From Atherix ibis (taxonomy: Eukaryota; Arthropoda; Insecta; Diptera; Athericidae), in assembly GCA_958298945.1 (NCBI GenBank), contig OY282609.1, forward strand, positions 30,663,212 through 30,727,211: a DNA stretch of 64,000 nt. Direction: 5' to 3'. Numbering within the stretch: the first letter of the stretch is position 1; each line of letters starts with the position of its first letter. The position numbers were made by a program, and so were the translations under genes. Positions 45,574 to 57,110 of the stretch are shown one piece after another. The notes beneath the pieces are model-generated. The model saw only the letters and a program-made list of their open reading frames with translations, ran no database searches and was not told the DNA's origin.

Positions 45574-47080
45574 CTTTTTTTTTTTTTATAGATTATTGAG
45601 GTACAGGGGGAAACCTTCAAAAGGAGGTACTCGACTGGGAGGCCTTCTACCTTGCAGACGAGTTATGCGGGATTTTTACCTCGCTAAAACCTAACCTGTA
45701 CGTCTACTCTTGCTCCCGGAACGATGGTTCCCCGGCGGCACTCTTTGTAAATACTACTTCGCCGGGGCGTTCTTATAATATTTTACTATTTATTATATTT
45801 TACTGCTGTCCCGATGTTATGACGCCTCGCGGCCTATTCTTCGTACGTGGTGTGAAGATCTTCATGATAGATTCCGCGTACTCTGCAACTCTGTTCCAAG
45901 CCGAGTGGTTCTTCAGCATGCACTCCACTATGTTTTCTGGACTGATGGAACGGTCCACATTTTTCTCCACTTCTGCTCGTGTCCCCTCGTAAAAGCGGCA
46001 TTGGAAGAACACGTGTTCTGCATCTTCGAGCACATCGTAGCAACGATGACAGTTTGGGGAGTCTGTTCTCTTGAATCTGTGCAAGTATGCCCGAAAGCAT
46101 CCATGTACAGTCGAGAGTTGGGTGATGTAATACCCGACTTCCCCGTGCAGGCGAGTGACCCATTTGGTGACATCTGGGATCAGTCGATGGGTCCACCGAC
46201 CCTCCGTCGAGCTGTCCCATCTCTCTTGCCAGAGGCGAAGACTCTCGGGTCTCTCCTCTTCACAGAGGACCTTTCGCCGCTCTTCCTTCTTCCTACGATG
46301 TTGGCGTTCTCGCTCTCCTGCCTGGATGTCGATGGGTGGGCATGATGCCACAACGTTGACCGCATCGTGTGATACCGTTCGGTTTGGTGACGCTACTCTG
46401 ATCGCTGAGAGCCGCTGGACTGATGACATTGTCTTGCGGTATGTTGTTAGCTCTAGCGATTTTGCCAACACTGGTGCTCCGTATAGCAGGATGGAGGTAA
46501 CCACAATTGCCAGTAGTCGCCTTCGGATTTGCCTGGGGCCTCCGATATTGGGCATTATCCGCGAAAGTGCGCCCTGTACTGCTCATGCCTTCCTGCTAAC
46601 GCTGGAGATGTGCACCTTGTAGTTGAGGCTGGCATCCAAGACCACTCCTAGATACCGGATGTAGGGCAGCGACCGGATGTCGTGATCGCCTACTCTTATG
46701 GTGATGGTCTCCATTTTCTTTCAGCTACTCACAAGGAGTGCCTTGGTCTTATGTTCCGCCAAAGACAGATGGTGGTGGAGAATGCGGCTTCCAGTTCCTC
46801 AGGTGTTTGGCTACAAGGACAATCGCTACGCCGTCCGCGAAAGCCACGAGTGTTGTGTTCGTCGGTAATTCCAGATGGAGTAGGCCGTCGTACATGACGT
46901 TTTACAAGAGTGGCCTCAGGACAGAGCCCTCCCGTGACCCCATACTCCGCTGGCCCATCCTCGGTCTCGTATTGCAGTAGTCGATCACTGAAGTATCATC
47001 TGACCATCCTCCGTAGGTAGTAGGGCACCCCCATGTTTTCAAGAGCCTCCAAGATTCGATCCTTCTTGCTAATTGGTATT
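45574..47080 (-). mobile_element. R1-clade LINE, 3' half
   Basis: The poly-T at 45574-45587 is the poly-A tail of a minus-strand element. About 210 bp of 3' untranslated sequence separate it from the stop at 45800. The coding part runs up to about 47080. It holds RT pieces typical of R1-type elements: ILEALENMGVPYYLRRMV, NVMYDGLLHLELPTNTTL and FADGVAIV, where the catalytic FADD box has its second Asp changed to Gly (46830-46841). It is not within rDNA here. Confidence 0.85.
45800..46555 (-). pseudogene. R1-clade ORF2, C-terminal 251 codons
   Basis: Open from the ATG at 46555 (MPNIGGPRQIRRRLL) to the stop at 45800. Upstream the same frame is interrupted by a TGA where Trp is expected (about 46590). 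The segment includes the post-RT region TSILLYGAPVLAKSL, NRTVSHDAVNVVASCPPID and WVTRLHGEVGYYITQLSTVHG, features shared by R1-type elements. It also has a zinc knuckle CHRCYDVLEDAEHVFFQC (CX2CX8HX4C). Long and stop-free but without the polymerase, so it is a remnant. Confidence 0.82.
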
Positions 47081-47600
47081 GTCTTCGACGCCGACGCTGC
47101 CACCATGTACTTTGTTTTGCCCTCAAGATTTTTCGCCACCGGCTCAATTTTGGTGAAGGTGAAGGATACTTAAGCTTAGCAGACTGATTGAGGATAGTAC
47201 TTCTCATTCTTACCGCTAAGTTGCAACTGACTTTTTCTAGTGCCAGATTAAAGAAAACGCACGAAAGTGCGTCTTTTTGCCGGAGACCATTCTGCTTGTT
47301 AAATGACTCTAAAAGTGATTCGGCTTTTTACTCTTTCTCTCAAACTACTCGTGGTCACTCTAGTCAGTCTAATAAATTTATCTGGAATGCCGAATGGATG
47401 GGTAAACTCTCATCCTACCTTTCCTCTCATATGCGGTTTTAAAGCCGAGTAACTGGTGGGTCTGTTGATCATATTCTAACAGTTTTTCATCGACTGTCGC
47501 AGAGAACAGATGTTCTGTTCTGTAGCTGATTTTCCTGGAGTGAAACCTATCTGATATGGGCCGATAAATTTTTTGCGGGTGGGGTTATCCTATCTAGTAA
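47081..47600 (-). mobile_element. RTE-clade LINE fragment fused to the R1 remnant
   Basis: On the minus strand, from about 47550 down: FHSRKISYRTEHLFS, SATVDEKLLEYDQQTHQLLGF, FGIPDKFIRL-like sequence and ALEKVSCNLAVRM-like sequence across frames, then FTKIEPVAKNLEGKTKYMVA (about 47100-47160). The last corresponds to NEGKPKYMVAM of the RTE copy at 40020-40060. The fragment meets R1 sequence at about 47080 without a spacer. Confidence 0.7.
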
Positions 47601-49839
47601 GAGAGAAGAGCTATAAAATTGCTACACTCTGTGATTTTAGAGTATTGGACTGATAATGCCAAAGTTCTCTTTGTTAATCTTTTTTGATAAAAAATAAGTT
47701 GATAGTTTTAAGTATTACGGACGTCGTTATCTAATTTTCTTGTACAATTAGTCGTAAGTACTAATGGGGTCCTTAGAACTTATTAATAGAAAAAATATTC
47801 CTAAACATTTTAGGAGAGCTAGTAAGTAGTATGTCGAGTATAACCGTTATTATAGATGAGGTTTGGGATTTGGAGTACTGCCGATATTCTAGTAAGTTAC
47901 TGGTACTTCTTCATTATTAATCATGATTGAATTATTATCCTATTATAAGTTGGCAGATATTGTGCAACCACAAAATTTGTCTTGCAGAATTTTCCAGAAA
48001 TTCCCTTAAACCCTGAATATTTATTGCCTGTACCCATATAAGTATTTGCATAGTCCACGTTACACCGTCAAATATATCGTACACTTCTTGTGTGGATTAA
48101 GATATTTAAAACTCGCCTAAAACATTAGAAAAACAGTCAAAATAAATAAAAAGCACTTTTTTATGAATTTACTTTTCTATTAAAAGCTTAAAAGAAGTCC
48201 AACAATATAGTTGATTCTACAAAATATTCCTAGCTTCACATGTTGAGAAGTTTTTATTTAATATTATTAATAGAAAATGGATATGTAGATTCCTTGTTCC
48301 GAATTTAGAGAAGTGTGGAGTCACAGAGCTTTTTTGGATGTTTTAGGTACGCACACAATTCCTGAAAATCCATATTAAATCTTATTGAAAAGTTTCCAAT
48401 TCATTGGTGATTGGGCGGGGGTTTTATTACAAATTTTATCATTTCTGTGATTTAATGTGTCCGTTTTCCTTTCTTTGCATAAGTTTCTAGTTAGCTTTTT
48501 GACAATTTTCAGTGGGAGTATATTGGGGAAATTCATAAAAACCTTATAGAATATTCCCTACATGCATATGGCGTTTACGAAATTATTCGAAATTCATTTC
48601 ACGTTGTCAAAAGTTACATACAACAGAATGAAAATTTGTGCAATTTTTTTCTATATTAACTCCCACGTACTTTATCTATAATATTTTTATGGTATAAACA
48701 ACGGCATGTATCTAAATTTGAGATTTTCCTAGAAAATTACTCTACACTTGGCCGCTTGGGGAAGGAGGAACTTATCTTCACTGATGTTAAAATTGAGAGT
48801 TTTCCTGTTAACATGACATTCCAGTTTTTGTATGTCTACCAAAAATGCTTCACTTTTACCTGTTTTCCCATCCTAATCTACTTCTACGTGTATGTCCCAT
48901 CTCTTCTACTATCCATAATTTTTGTTAACTTTTTTTTTACATTATATTTCTAGTGTACACGTATGAACAAACATGTATATGACGTCGAAAATATGGGGAA
49001 AAGTAATTTCGATTTTTTGCCTCGTTGAATTTCAAGAAATCTGATGGGTTCGCTTTTATTTTGCGAAAGTTTCTGTTTGTCTATTTCAGAGTACAAATGG
49101 TACTAATAACAGATTGTGTAGGAGTACGAGTACATTATCCAACATCCATCATTTCCAATCGAGATTTTTCAAAGAAATGTAAAATATTTCAAATACATCG
49201 TCAATCTTTGTAAACTTTTGTGGAATAATAATGTTTGGAAACCTTTTGGATCTGGGTTTGAGTCGTTTTCTATACAAATATTTGTTGGTACAGCTAAAAG
49301 GCGGTTGGGGAATCCATAGGCGGTTATTGTGGATAGTAGGTGAAAGGAGAGCTGAAATTAATTCTGTTCAAAATTATACGTTTTTGTAAATTAGACCTTT
49401 TCGTTTCTTATTTAGAATGCAATGTATTAGTTGGGATAACAACAAACATTGTTAATGAATCCTCAAGATTGTAAGGAAATAATTATGGAAATTTGGCAAT
49501 TGTGAATTCAGATAGTGACATACTCAGAATGCAGTTAGGGGTCCTTCTAAGCGAACTACATTTATATGGTATGAGTAGCTAAATTATTTACTTTGGTTGG
49601 CATTTTTAGTATTTATGTTAATTTGAAATGAATAAATTGAGTTTTGGTACATTTTATAACGAAAAAGATAAATTGTTTTGTGGAATTTTTAAATACAATT
49701 ATTCCAGAACAAAATGAAGAGCTTCGTTCAAAAACAAAATGGAAAAGCATTCTCTATTGAGCGGAAAAAGTATTGTACTGTAGTGTTTCTTGGCATTTCA
49801 CACGCTTACTTTCGAAATGTAAAAGTTTCCTTCTTTCTA
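47601..49839. other. A+T-rich spacer
   Basis: Nothing recognised. A 23-bp phrase (atatatcgtacacttcttgt plus gtg) at about 48071 recurs near 50731. Confidence 0.5.
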
Positions 49840-50345
49840 TTTATTAAGCTAATTCTAAAATTATGTTTTTTTTGCACACACTCAGTGTGCATTCGAATGT
49901 CGAAATTTTTGATGACTTTTCCCAATAAAAATGGATCAACGGCGTCAATTCTTAGTCGAATATTGTTCTTTAGATCTTGAAATATTTTTGGATAATTTGC
50001 ATACACCTTTTTCTTTCAAATAGCTTCAAACAAAAAACTCTAAGTGTGTCAAATCGTAAGATCTTGGCGGCCAATTCACATTAGCGTTTCGTGAGATGAA
50101 ACGATCACCGTATTAAGCGCGCAACAAACCAAATGTTTTGACGTTTTATGTGGCCCGTAGCGCCGTTTTATTGATAGCAAAGCTCATTCGCATGAATTTC
50201 GGCCACAAAAAGTTCCATTTTAGAAGAAGAACGGTTCAATGTTTCCATCACCCTATAAACTGCACCAAACAGTGTCTTTTTTATGATGCATCGGTTTTTC
50301 GTAAACCGGATTTGGGTTTTCCACGTCCCAGATTAGACAATTTTA
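49840..50345 (-). mobile_element. DD41D-type transposase relic
   Basis: Reading down the minus strand: a decayed TVWC...GNIEPFFF block (about 50200-50290), a poorly kept region over the second Asp, FISRNANVNWPPRSYDLTHL (about 50055-50115) followed by EFF where the third Asp is expected, and LKNNIRLRIDAVDPFLLGKV with IKNFDIRM (about 49890-49970), a typical C-terminal end for the family. Several frameshifts. The 12245 and 33290 relics are relatives. Confidence 0.72.
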
Positions 50346-50399
50346 TTTCTTAACGTAATTTGGATCTTGTACGACTGCATATGAAGAACTTAACGAGCA

Positions 50400-51030
50400 T
50401 TTTGATATGGGGTATGCCCTGCCACCGAGCTAGTTTTTTTCAAAACGCTTCACAATTTTGTAAATTCTGGGCTCTATACATTTTCCCTAATATTCCTACC
50501 TCTCCAAACACATTTTTAGGTACATATCCAGATGACAGCGTAGTGATAACATGCAAATCCGATCAACTACAAAATCATCGAGCAAAAATATATGCATAAT
50601 GTCCTTACTTTTCGCCGGAACTTTTACCCCTTACTCAGATCAATGGCAGAACTGTTCCCAGTTGCAATAAACTTAATGATCTCGAGAGATTAGCTTAAAA
50701 TTCTTATTCAAGACTTTACATAAATAACTTATATATCGTACACTTCTTGTGTGAACTAAAACTGTGGGGCTCTGCTAAGCCTTCCACTTCCTGACGTATC
50801 CAATCTCTTCAATCCAAAAATCTTTCGTAAAATAACTAGTTTTACGTCCGAAATAACGTATTCTACCGTGCTTAAATGATTTTTACCAACTTTTTTAAAA
50901 GTAAAACGCCCAAAAAGGTGTCCACGCAACTGTTACTCTTCGTTCATTCTCGATAAATCTTAATGGCAGCACAATTCCTCAGGAAGAACAGGCTGCGTTA
51001 TTTGCTACTATACCTTGGCCAACGATTAGA
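50400..51030 (+). mobile_element. Scrambled jockey-like LINE pieces
   Basis: Three pieces on the plus strand in an order unlike an intact element. TYPDDSVVITCKS (about 50520-50560) corresponds to the YADD box with Ala changed to Pro. 50755-50880 matches the thumb/C-terminal segment of copy C at 44360-44480 ('atccaatctcttcaatccaa'). 50945-51030 reads LNGSTIPQEEQA, the part that should lie before the thumb. This implies rearrangement or two insertions. Confidence 0.6.
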
Positions 51031-52379
51031 ATAATTTTTTTAAAGAATAATTTGAAGAATTTCTCTAAGGATCTTCTTCATATTCTACAAATTTTATTCA
51101 AGGATTCTCCATTTTACTTGTTGATTTTCAAATTTCCCTGAGGACTTTTTCTTTTTTTCGCCATTTTTATTCTATGACCGATTGATGACGATAATATTAG
51201 AAATAATTTTCAAAAGGACAAATTTTACTTCCTTCTATTAATACTAATAAAAATGTAAATTAAAAATACTCTGAAATGCGGATGGAATATATTTTTAAAT
51301 CATAAAAGTTTCAATTCATTATCAGTAATTAGTATTCAAAAGGTTTGGATTTTCTAAATGATTTTACATTTCATTAGTGGGTGATTTTTTTAATAGCCCA
51401 ATCGTAGGGACTAAACATTTTCAGACAAGGGATCAAAACATTTACCTTTTTTTTGTAAGAACTCTTCTTGAAGTAAATTCTTCATGATAATGATTTAACT
51501 TATATTTAAAAAATTTAAATCCTTTCTTTTCGGTTCTCTTATTTTTATTATATTTTATTCTTTCTTTTTAAGAGATTATTCCCACTGCTTGAAATACGAG
51601 TCAATATTGTAAATGTAAAATAAAGTTTAAAAAACTTATTTTTTTATGTGATATATTTTATTTAATTTTATTGTCTTGTTAGAGAAAGAAACTTTTTGAA
51701 AAGATAAGAAAGGTAAGCAGTACTTCAGGCAAGACTGTACCTTCTTTCAATTCAACTTTTTAGCCTTTTCTAATAAATTGGGAAAATTTCAATGATAAAA
51801 ACTTTTCGCTTTTTAACTTCAATATTCATGTTGCATTCGAAAATATCCTCTTAAAAGAAGGTAAAGGGCTGCTCGAAAACTTTAGCAAATATTCGGAAAA
51901 TTTCTACCATATCAGATAACTGGGAGGACTCAAAATATCAGAAGACAAAAAAACAAGTTTAGTTAGGTTGTTAGATAAGAGAGGTTCAATGGGCATTAAA
52001 TTGATACTTGAAAAATTTTACAAGTTTAATATTGAAGTAAATAAGGAAAAAAACATTTTCCTCGGCAGGATTAATTAGGGGAAAAAAAGGGTGGAAATAT
52101 TATCGATGATCTATCAATAATAATAGGCTGAGGATAACTTGAAAATCAGACAATTAAGAATATCTAATTTTGATTTCTTTTAAAATTTGTAATTGACATT
52201 TTTTTAAGACAAATTAATAAATTCTATTATAAAAGTGCTTCTCGTCATAACTTTCTTTGTAAACTTCGAGTGCTTTTAGGTAAATTAATTTTTCGGCGAA
52301 TACCTTTCATTATTCGGTTATAGTAAATTGAGATAGTGATAAATTTGAAAGTGTAGAAAGAAATTAAATTAAATTGCAA
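51031..52379. other. A+T-rich spacer
   Basis: Nothing recognised. Confidence 0.5.
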
Positions 52380-53700
52380 AATGTTTCAATTTTAATTTTA
52401 GTTTTTAAGAAAAAAAAACTTTAATTTGATTTTTACCGATTTAGTATTCAGAAACACTTAGTTTTTTTTATCAATTAATCAATTATTTTTGTTATTAATT
52501 CCCTTCTTAGATTTTTAATTAAAGAAATAAAAATGAAAATCTTCAACAACAAAAAATTTCATTTTTTGGATACAAACAAAAAAATTTCTCTCAGGGAAAT
52601 TTCGTATTCTGATTAGAAAAACTGTGAAAAATTTTGGGAATGTTGACTTTAGAAAATTTCGTTTACCTTTCATTCGCCATTTAGGGTTCTGCGCTCAGAA
52701 AAATCGTCTGTTAAAAAGATCCTTTAAAAATTTTAAAAAATATCAGTGAATTGATAATTTTCGAAAAGATTCAATTTTTAATTAAGAAATTATTCACCAA
52801 TTCTTACAATTTTTATTTTGTTTGTAAACAAATTTCCTTTTTTTTTTATTAATTTTTAAAAGTATAAATTTGGTTTTTGGGTAGTACTACTTTTTGAGAT
52901 TTTCTTTGGTAAATTTTCGAACTCGAATTAAAAAAAAATGATTTATTTTTTAAAATATTATTTTGAAAATTATTTATTTGACTAAAAAATGTTCGTCTTT
53001 CAATTAAAAAAAGTTCATTGGTTTGTTAAAACTGTTTCATTTAATTTTCGGTTTTGAATGGTAAAATTTACTAAATTTTTTATGAGCTTTTGTAAAAGAA
53101 TTTCGAGTTTTAATCAAAAGTTTCAGTAATTTTTATGATTATTTTCTTGAAAATTTCGTATTTGGCTAAAAAGTTAGCTAATTTGTTTTGTATGAAATTT
53201 TCTATTAAAGATTTCGACTTTCAATCAAAAAGTCTAAGTTTGATTTGTTTGGTCCAAAAAAATTGATTTTTTAGCAGAACAAATTTCCTAACTTTTTTGT
53301 AAAGTGAGAAAACTTTTTATCGTTAACTAGAAAATAAAAATCATTAATTTTTGAAAATGTTCTTTTACACATTAACTTATGGTTTTTTAGTTTTGTTTTT
53401 TTTAATAAAAAATCCAATTTTTTTTTATCCAAAAGAAAATTTGCCATTTATTTTTAGAATTTTCCAAAATATAATTAATCAAATAAATTATAAGAAAAAG
53501 AGTCTGCTTTATTATAATTTTTGATTACTTAATCTTAAGAGAATTTCCATATTCTTAATTGTAGCACGTTTCCCAAAATTTTCTTCTTGATTTGAATTTT
53601 CCAAGAAAAAAAAATCTTATATGAAATAATAATTAATATTTAAAGTCTTAACTTTCAAACACTAATTTTACTTAATAATTGTTAATAGTTTTCGTTTTTA
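52380..53700. repeat. Very A+T-rich periodic tract, degenerate tandem repeat
   Basis: Phrases such as 'aaatttcg(a/t)', 'ctttcaatcaaaaagt', 'gtctttcaattaaaaaaagt', 'ttttaatcaaaagtttcag' and 'ttttgtt(a)aaa' recur every few tens of bases. The unit is too diverged to define by eye. No coding content. Confidence 0.45.
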
Positions 53701-55489
53701 ACAATTTTAATTTTAAAAATTACGAACGAGCAATTGTGTTTTTTTAAATTAATACTTGGAATAACAATGGAGAACAGTCATGAATTTGGCGACATTGATC
53801 TACTAAATACCCCCTTGAGGTATTCTATTGTTTGGCAGCCTATTTGGATATTGAAAATGTCCAACTTCATTGATATTCAGTTGAGATTGTCATTTCGTTT
53901 TCAATCTTCAATCGAAAAAGTCGGTGTCAAGTGTACTGTTGTTTTGTGGTCACGTGCTACAATAATGATGGTCTCTAAGAAAAACAAAATCCCGAAAAAA
54001 AACTAATCACAAACCTTCTAAATAATGCAAAAAGCGAAAGGTATTTTGGGCTTAAACCATAGTAAAAGTTAGTACTCGATTAGGAAAAATGGGGCATCCA
54101 CAAGAAAAGGTATAAATGCGGGTCTTTTAGTACTTGTTCAGGTGTATTGTATTTTTAAAGGTAAATAAATATAAAAGGAGAGATTTTAAATAATATTTGG
54201 TACGTGCTTACAACAATTTTATGATTTTTCTCTAAATATGTATTATTCAACAAAAAAAAGTGTCTATAAGAAATAAGTTAGCTGAATAGTATTTAAAAAA
54301 TTCAAAGTATAATGTGGGTAATGTTAATTAAGTGGGGTAATCCGCTAAAGCACGTACTTTAGTATATTTTTTTCTCAACAAATTCACTTGAAAAATAATT
54401 TAATTGTGAATGTTAATTAATAATATGCAAAAAAGTGCAGTATTTATTCCGTAATTTTAAATAGATTGTCTGTAATTTAAAGCTATTAAATTAAGTACCA
54501 AATATTTGTTAAAAATTTTACGAACACCTAAAATCTAACATAATCTGTGCTGGGTACATTCTCTTAAGACTCTTAATCCATCTTCTAATGTTGCGTTTTG
54601 GCTACATGATAAAATTTTTAATTATTTTGAACATTAATTAAGCAAAAACGGGCGCAAAAAATATACAAAAATTTTTTGATTTAAAATTTCATAAGTAATA
54701 TTTTTAAAAGAAAAATTAAAAATATTACTATAAAATTCTATATTTTTATAAATTATTTTAATTCTAAATGTAGGAAAGAGGCTAAACTTTATTTGCTTAA
54801 TAAAAATGAGGCGCTCATTCAATTTTAAGTTTCAAATTTTTGCTATTAGGTCTGTTTCTATGATCAGTAGTCTAGTCCTGTAACTATAGTTGCCCATAAA
54901 GTATTCCCGAAAACCTATCAGTTTCCACTTGTTGAAATTTCGGGAATTTGGGACTGATACCCTCGAAAAACCATTTGATTATGAAACAAAACATAGAATA
55001 CAACGGATAGAACGATTGATCTGACGAAAAAAAAATCGCATTTTTCATGGATAGGAGAAGATGAGCTATAATATATATGTAAAATGTGCTCGGAACAGGC
55101 TTCTTAGTCAGCTAGAATATGAAGACTATTATAATCAGATAATATGTACTCTACATGTGTGAGATAAATACAATAACATCAGCCCTAGAAATTTACTTGT
55201 CTCTACGCAGAAGTCTGCCGATTCGGAAAAGAAAACCTTTTTTTAAGAGGTAGAACGAGCCACCGACGGTGTCCCAAGTTCGACACGGAAAAACTCGCTT
55301 GAGGACTGTAATAAGAAGATAGAGGGAGAGCCCGTATTCCGGTGACCCGTTGGCACACAAAGCTTGCATGATCGTACCAGTGATAACGGATAAGGAACCA
55401 CCCAGTTAGTAATCCAAACGATATGGTCATTAGAAGTATCTGGTTTGCGCAGAAAATATCCATAAGACCACCTAGATATCTCCAAAAGG
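53701..55489. other. Spacer, no gene recognised
   Basis: A+T-rich to about 54850. 55200-55480 is less A+T-rich and may be upstream RTE sequence, but no motif is certain. Confidence 0.45.
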
Positions 55490-56155
55490 AACTACTTCCA
55501 ATCTCTCGGACCTAGATAATATTAGAACACTTAGAGGCGAGTACGAACTTGAACTGGAGCAACAATCAGAAACATAAACGCAGATATGTGCCTTGGAGAC
55601 GAAGCGAATATTGAAATGGCATAGAACCACCTAAAGGGCATTATCATTGGTACGGCCGAAAAAGTACAAGGCCCTAATCGCAAAGGCAGCTGGAACGGCT
55701 GGTTTGAAGATGTTTACAAGCAAACAACAGAACAAAAAACTGCTGCATTTGGAGTCATGCTACATTCTCCGAGAACACGGGCACGCGTAGCGAATCATCG
55801 TGAATTCCGCAGGAACAGAAAAGATGGTTCAGAGACAAAAGAAAAAAACCTGGAAGCACAAACAAATCTGTAAAATCGAAAAAAAAGATTAGACGTTTTA
55901 CCTAGCTGTGAGCAAGATGCTCATGAAGTTATGATGTCATCATCTCAGTCAGAGGGCGATCTGATTTCAAAGCAATTTGGGCATGTTAAGGCGATTGATG
56001 GAGCATTTTGATGAACTCCATAATACTTACCAGTCAGAACAAGATTTGGTGGTCCCGACAGATCGAAAAGATATACTGCCGCTACCAAGCATCGAGAAAA
56101 CGACATAAGCTTGCAACTCAGTCGACGGGAGAAGGATGTGGTATTCCACCATGAC
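55490..56155 (+). mobile_element. RTE-clade LINE, region between endonuclease and RT
   Basis: NHLKGIIIGTAEKVQGPNRK (about 55630-55685), SWNGWFEDVYKQTTEQKTAA (about 55690-55745) and FGVMLHSPRTRARVANHREF (about 55750-55810) match the linker of RTE proteins and the copy at 39150-39300. The non-coding match to 39350-39545 continues to about 56110 ('gttaaggcgattgatggagc'). Confidence 0.75.
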
Positions 56156-56300
56156 ACCGCCAGGCTACACGTTTTTTTCAGCCTGATCAAAAATGATAAT
56201 TTTTAAAGGCATCCACCATATAGTCCATGCATTGCATCTTTAGATTACTATCTGTTTAGAAGCTTCTTTAATCTCCCTTGAGTAGTGCAAGCTTACCAAA
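56156..56300 (+). mobile_element. mariner transposase fragment
   Basis: VVFHHDTARLHVF (about 56171-56210) and, after a shift, HPPYSP...LDYYLFRSF (about 56205-56265) are the second and third catalytic blocks of a mariner of the cecropia type. The two Asp residues remain, but the central PDLAP is changed to PCIAS. It directly abuts the RTE fragment. Confidence 0.65.
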
Positions 56301-56917
56301 CTTATAGTCCTGAAAGAGCCACTTAGATGACTTTTTCGTCAATTAATCCTAGAATTTTTACACAAGTTAAAAAAAACGAGATGAATTTTTATTACAACCA
56401 AATATTTACAAAAAAGTTTTTTTTTTACTTATTTCTATCTGCCAAAAGTGTGAAAATAAAATCTTTATTTTTGACCAATACAAATTTTCGGAAATATTTT
56501 TTTTACAAATTTTCGAAAATATTTTTTATTACATGTTTGTGAAATCTTGTAAATTTTTCTTAAAATGGTTTAAGAAATGCTTAATATTTTTGTTTTAAAA
56601 TTAGAAACTGATTTAAAATTGCAAAAAAAAAAAATTTAATTAACTTAGACAATTTTTCTTTTAATATTCCAGCATGATATCTTCTTGTGACTACACAAAA
56701 AAGGAAATCTCCAGGATTTTGGACAACTGATAATGTAAGTTAGAAATTGTCATTTTATTGTGCAAGGTTTTACTTTAAAAATTTTATTTTTTATTTGTGT
56801 GAAAATACTCTTGAACTATGAATGGGAAAAATTATTTTCAATAAAAATTCGAATGTTGTAACCTTCAAGGATGAATACATTATCTGAAATTAAATTTTCA
56901 ATTATAGATCGCTAACC
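56301..56917. other. A+T-rich spacer
   Basis: Nothing recognised. Confidence 0.5.
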
Positions 56918-57110
56918 GCGAAACAACCCGTTAAAATTTTAAGAACTTTTTATGAAAGCAAATTGTTTTACAACGACGAGCGTCATTTGCATAAAAATCG
57001 ATGCAAAAATCCGTTGTATTTGCGAAAAGTTACTATCTGGTCTGCATTTTGATCTCGAAGTGTCATTGGTCCGTATTTCTTTGTAAATGGAAACGGAGAC
57101 ACCATTACTG
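56918..57110 (+). mobile_element. DD41D-type transposase fragment (donor-like copy)
   Basis: FYESKLFYNDERHLHKNRCK (about 56952-57010), VTIWCAF (about 57029-57050) and VIGPYFFVNGNGDTITVNS (about 57063-57120) form the middle of a DD41D-type catalytic domain. Nearly the same sequence is present at 60538-60721. Confidence 0.72.

Noticed and set aside
45905..46345. Long plus-strand frames at 45905-46622
   Set aside because: They are the complement of the R1-clade coding sequence, which carries the real motifs (zinc knuckle, LHGEVGYYITQ).
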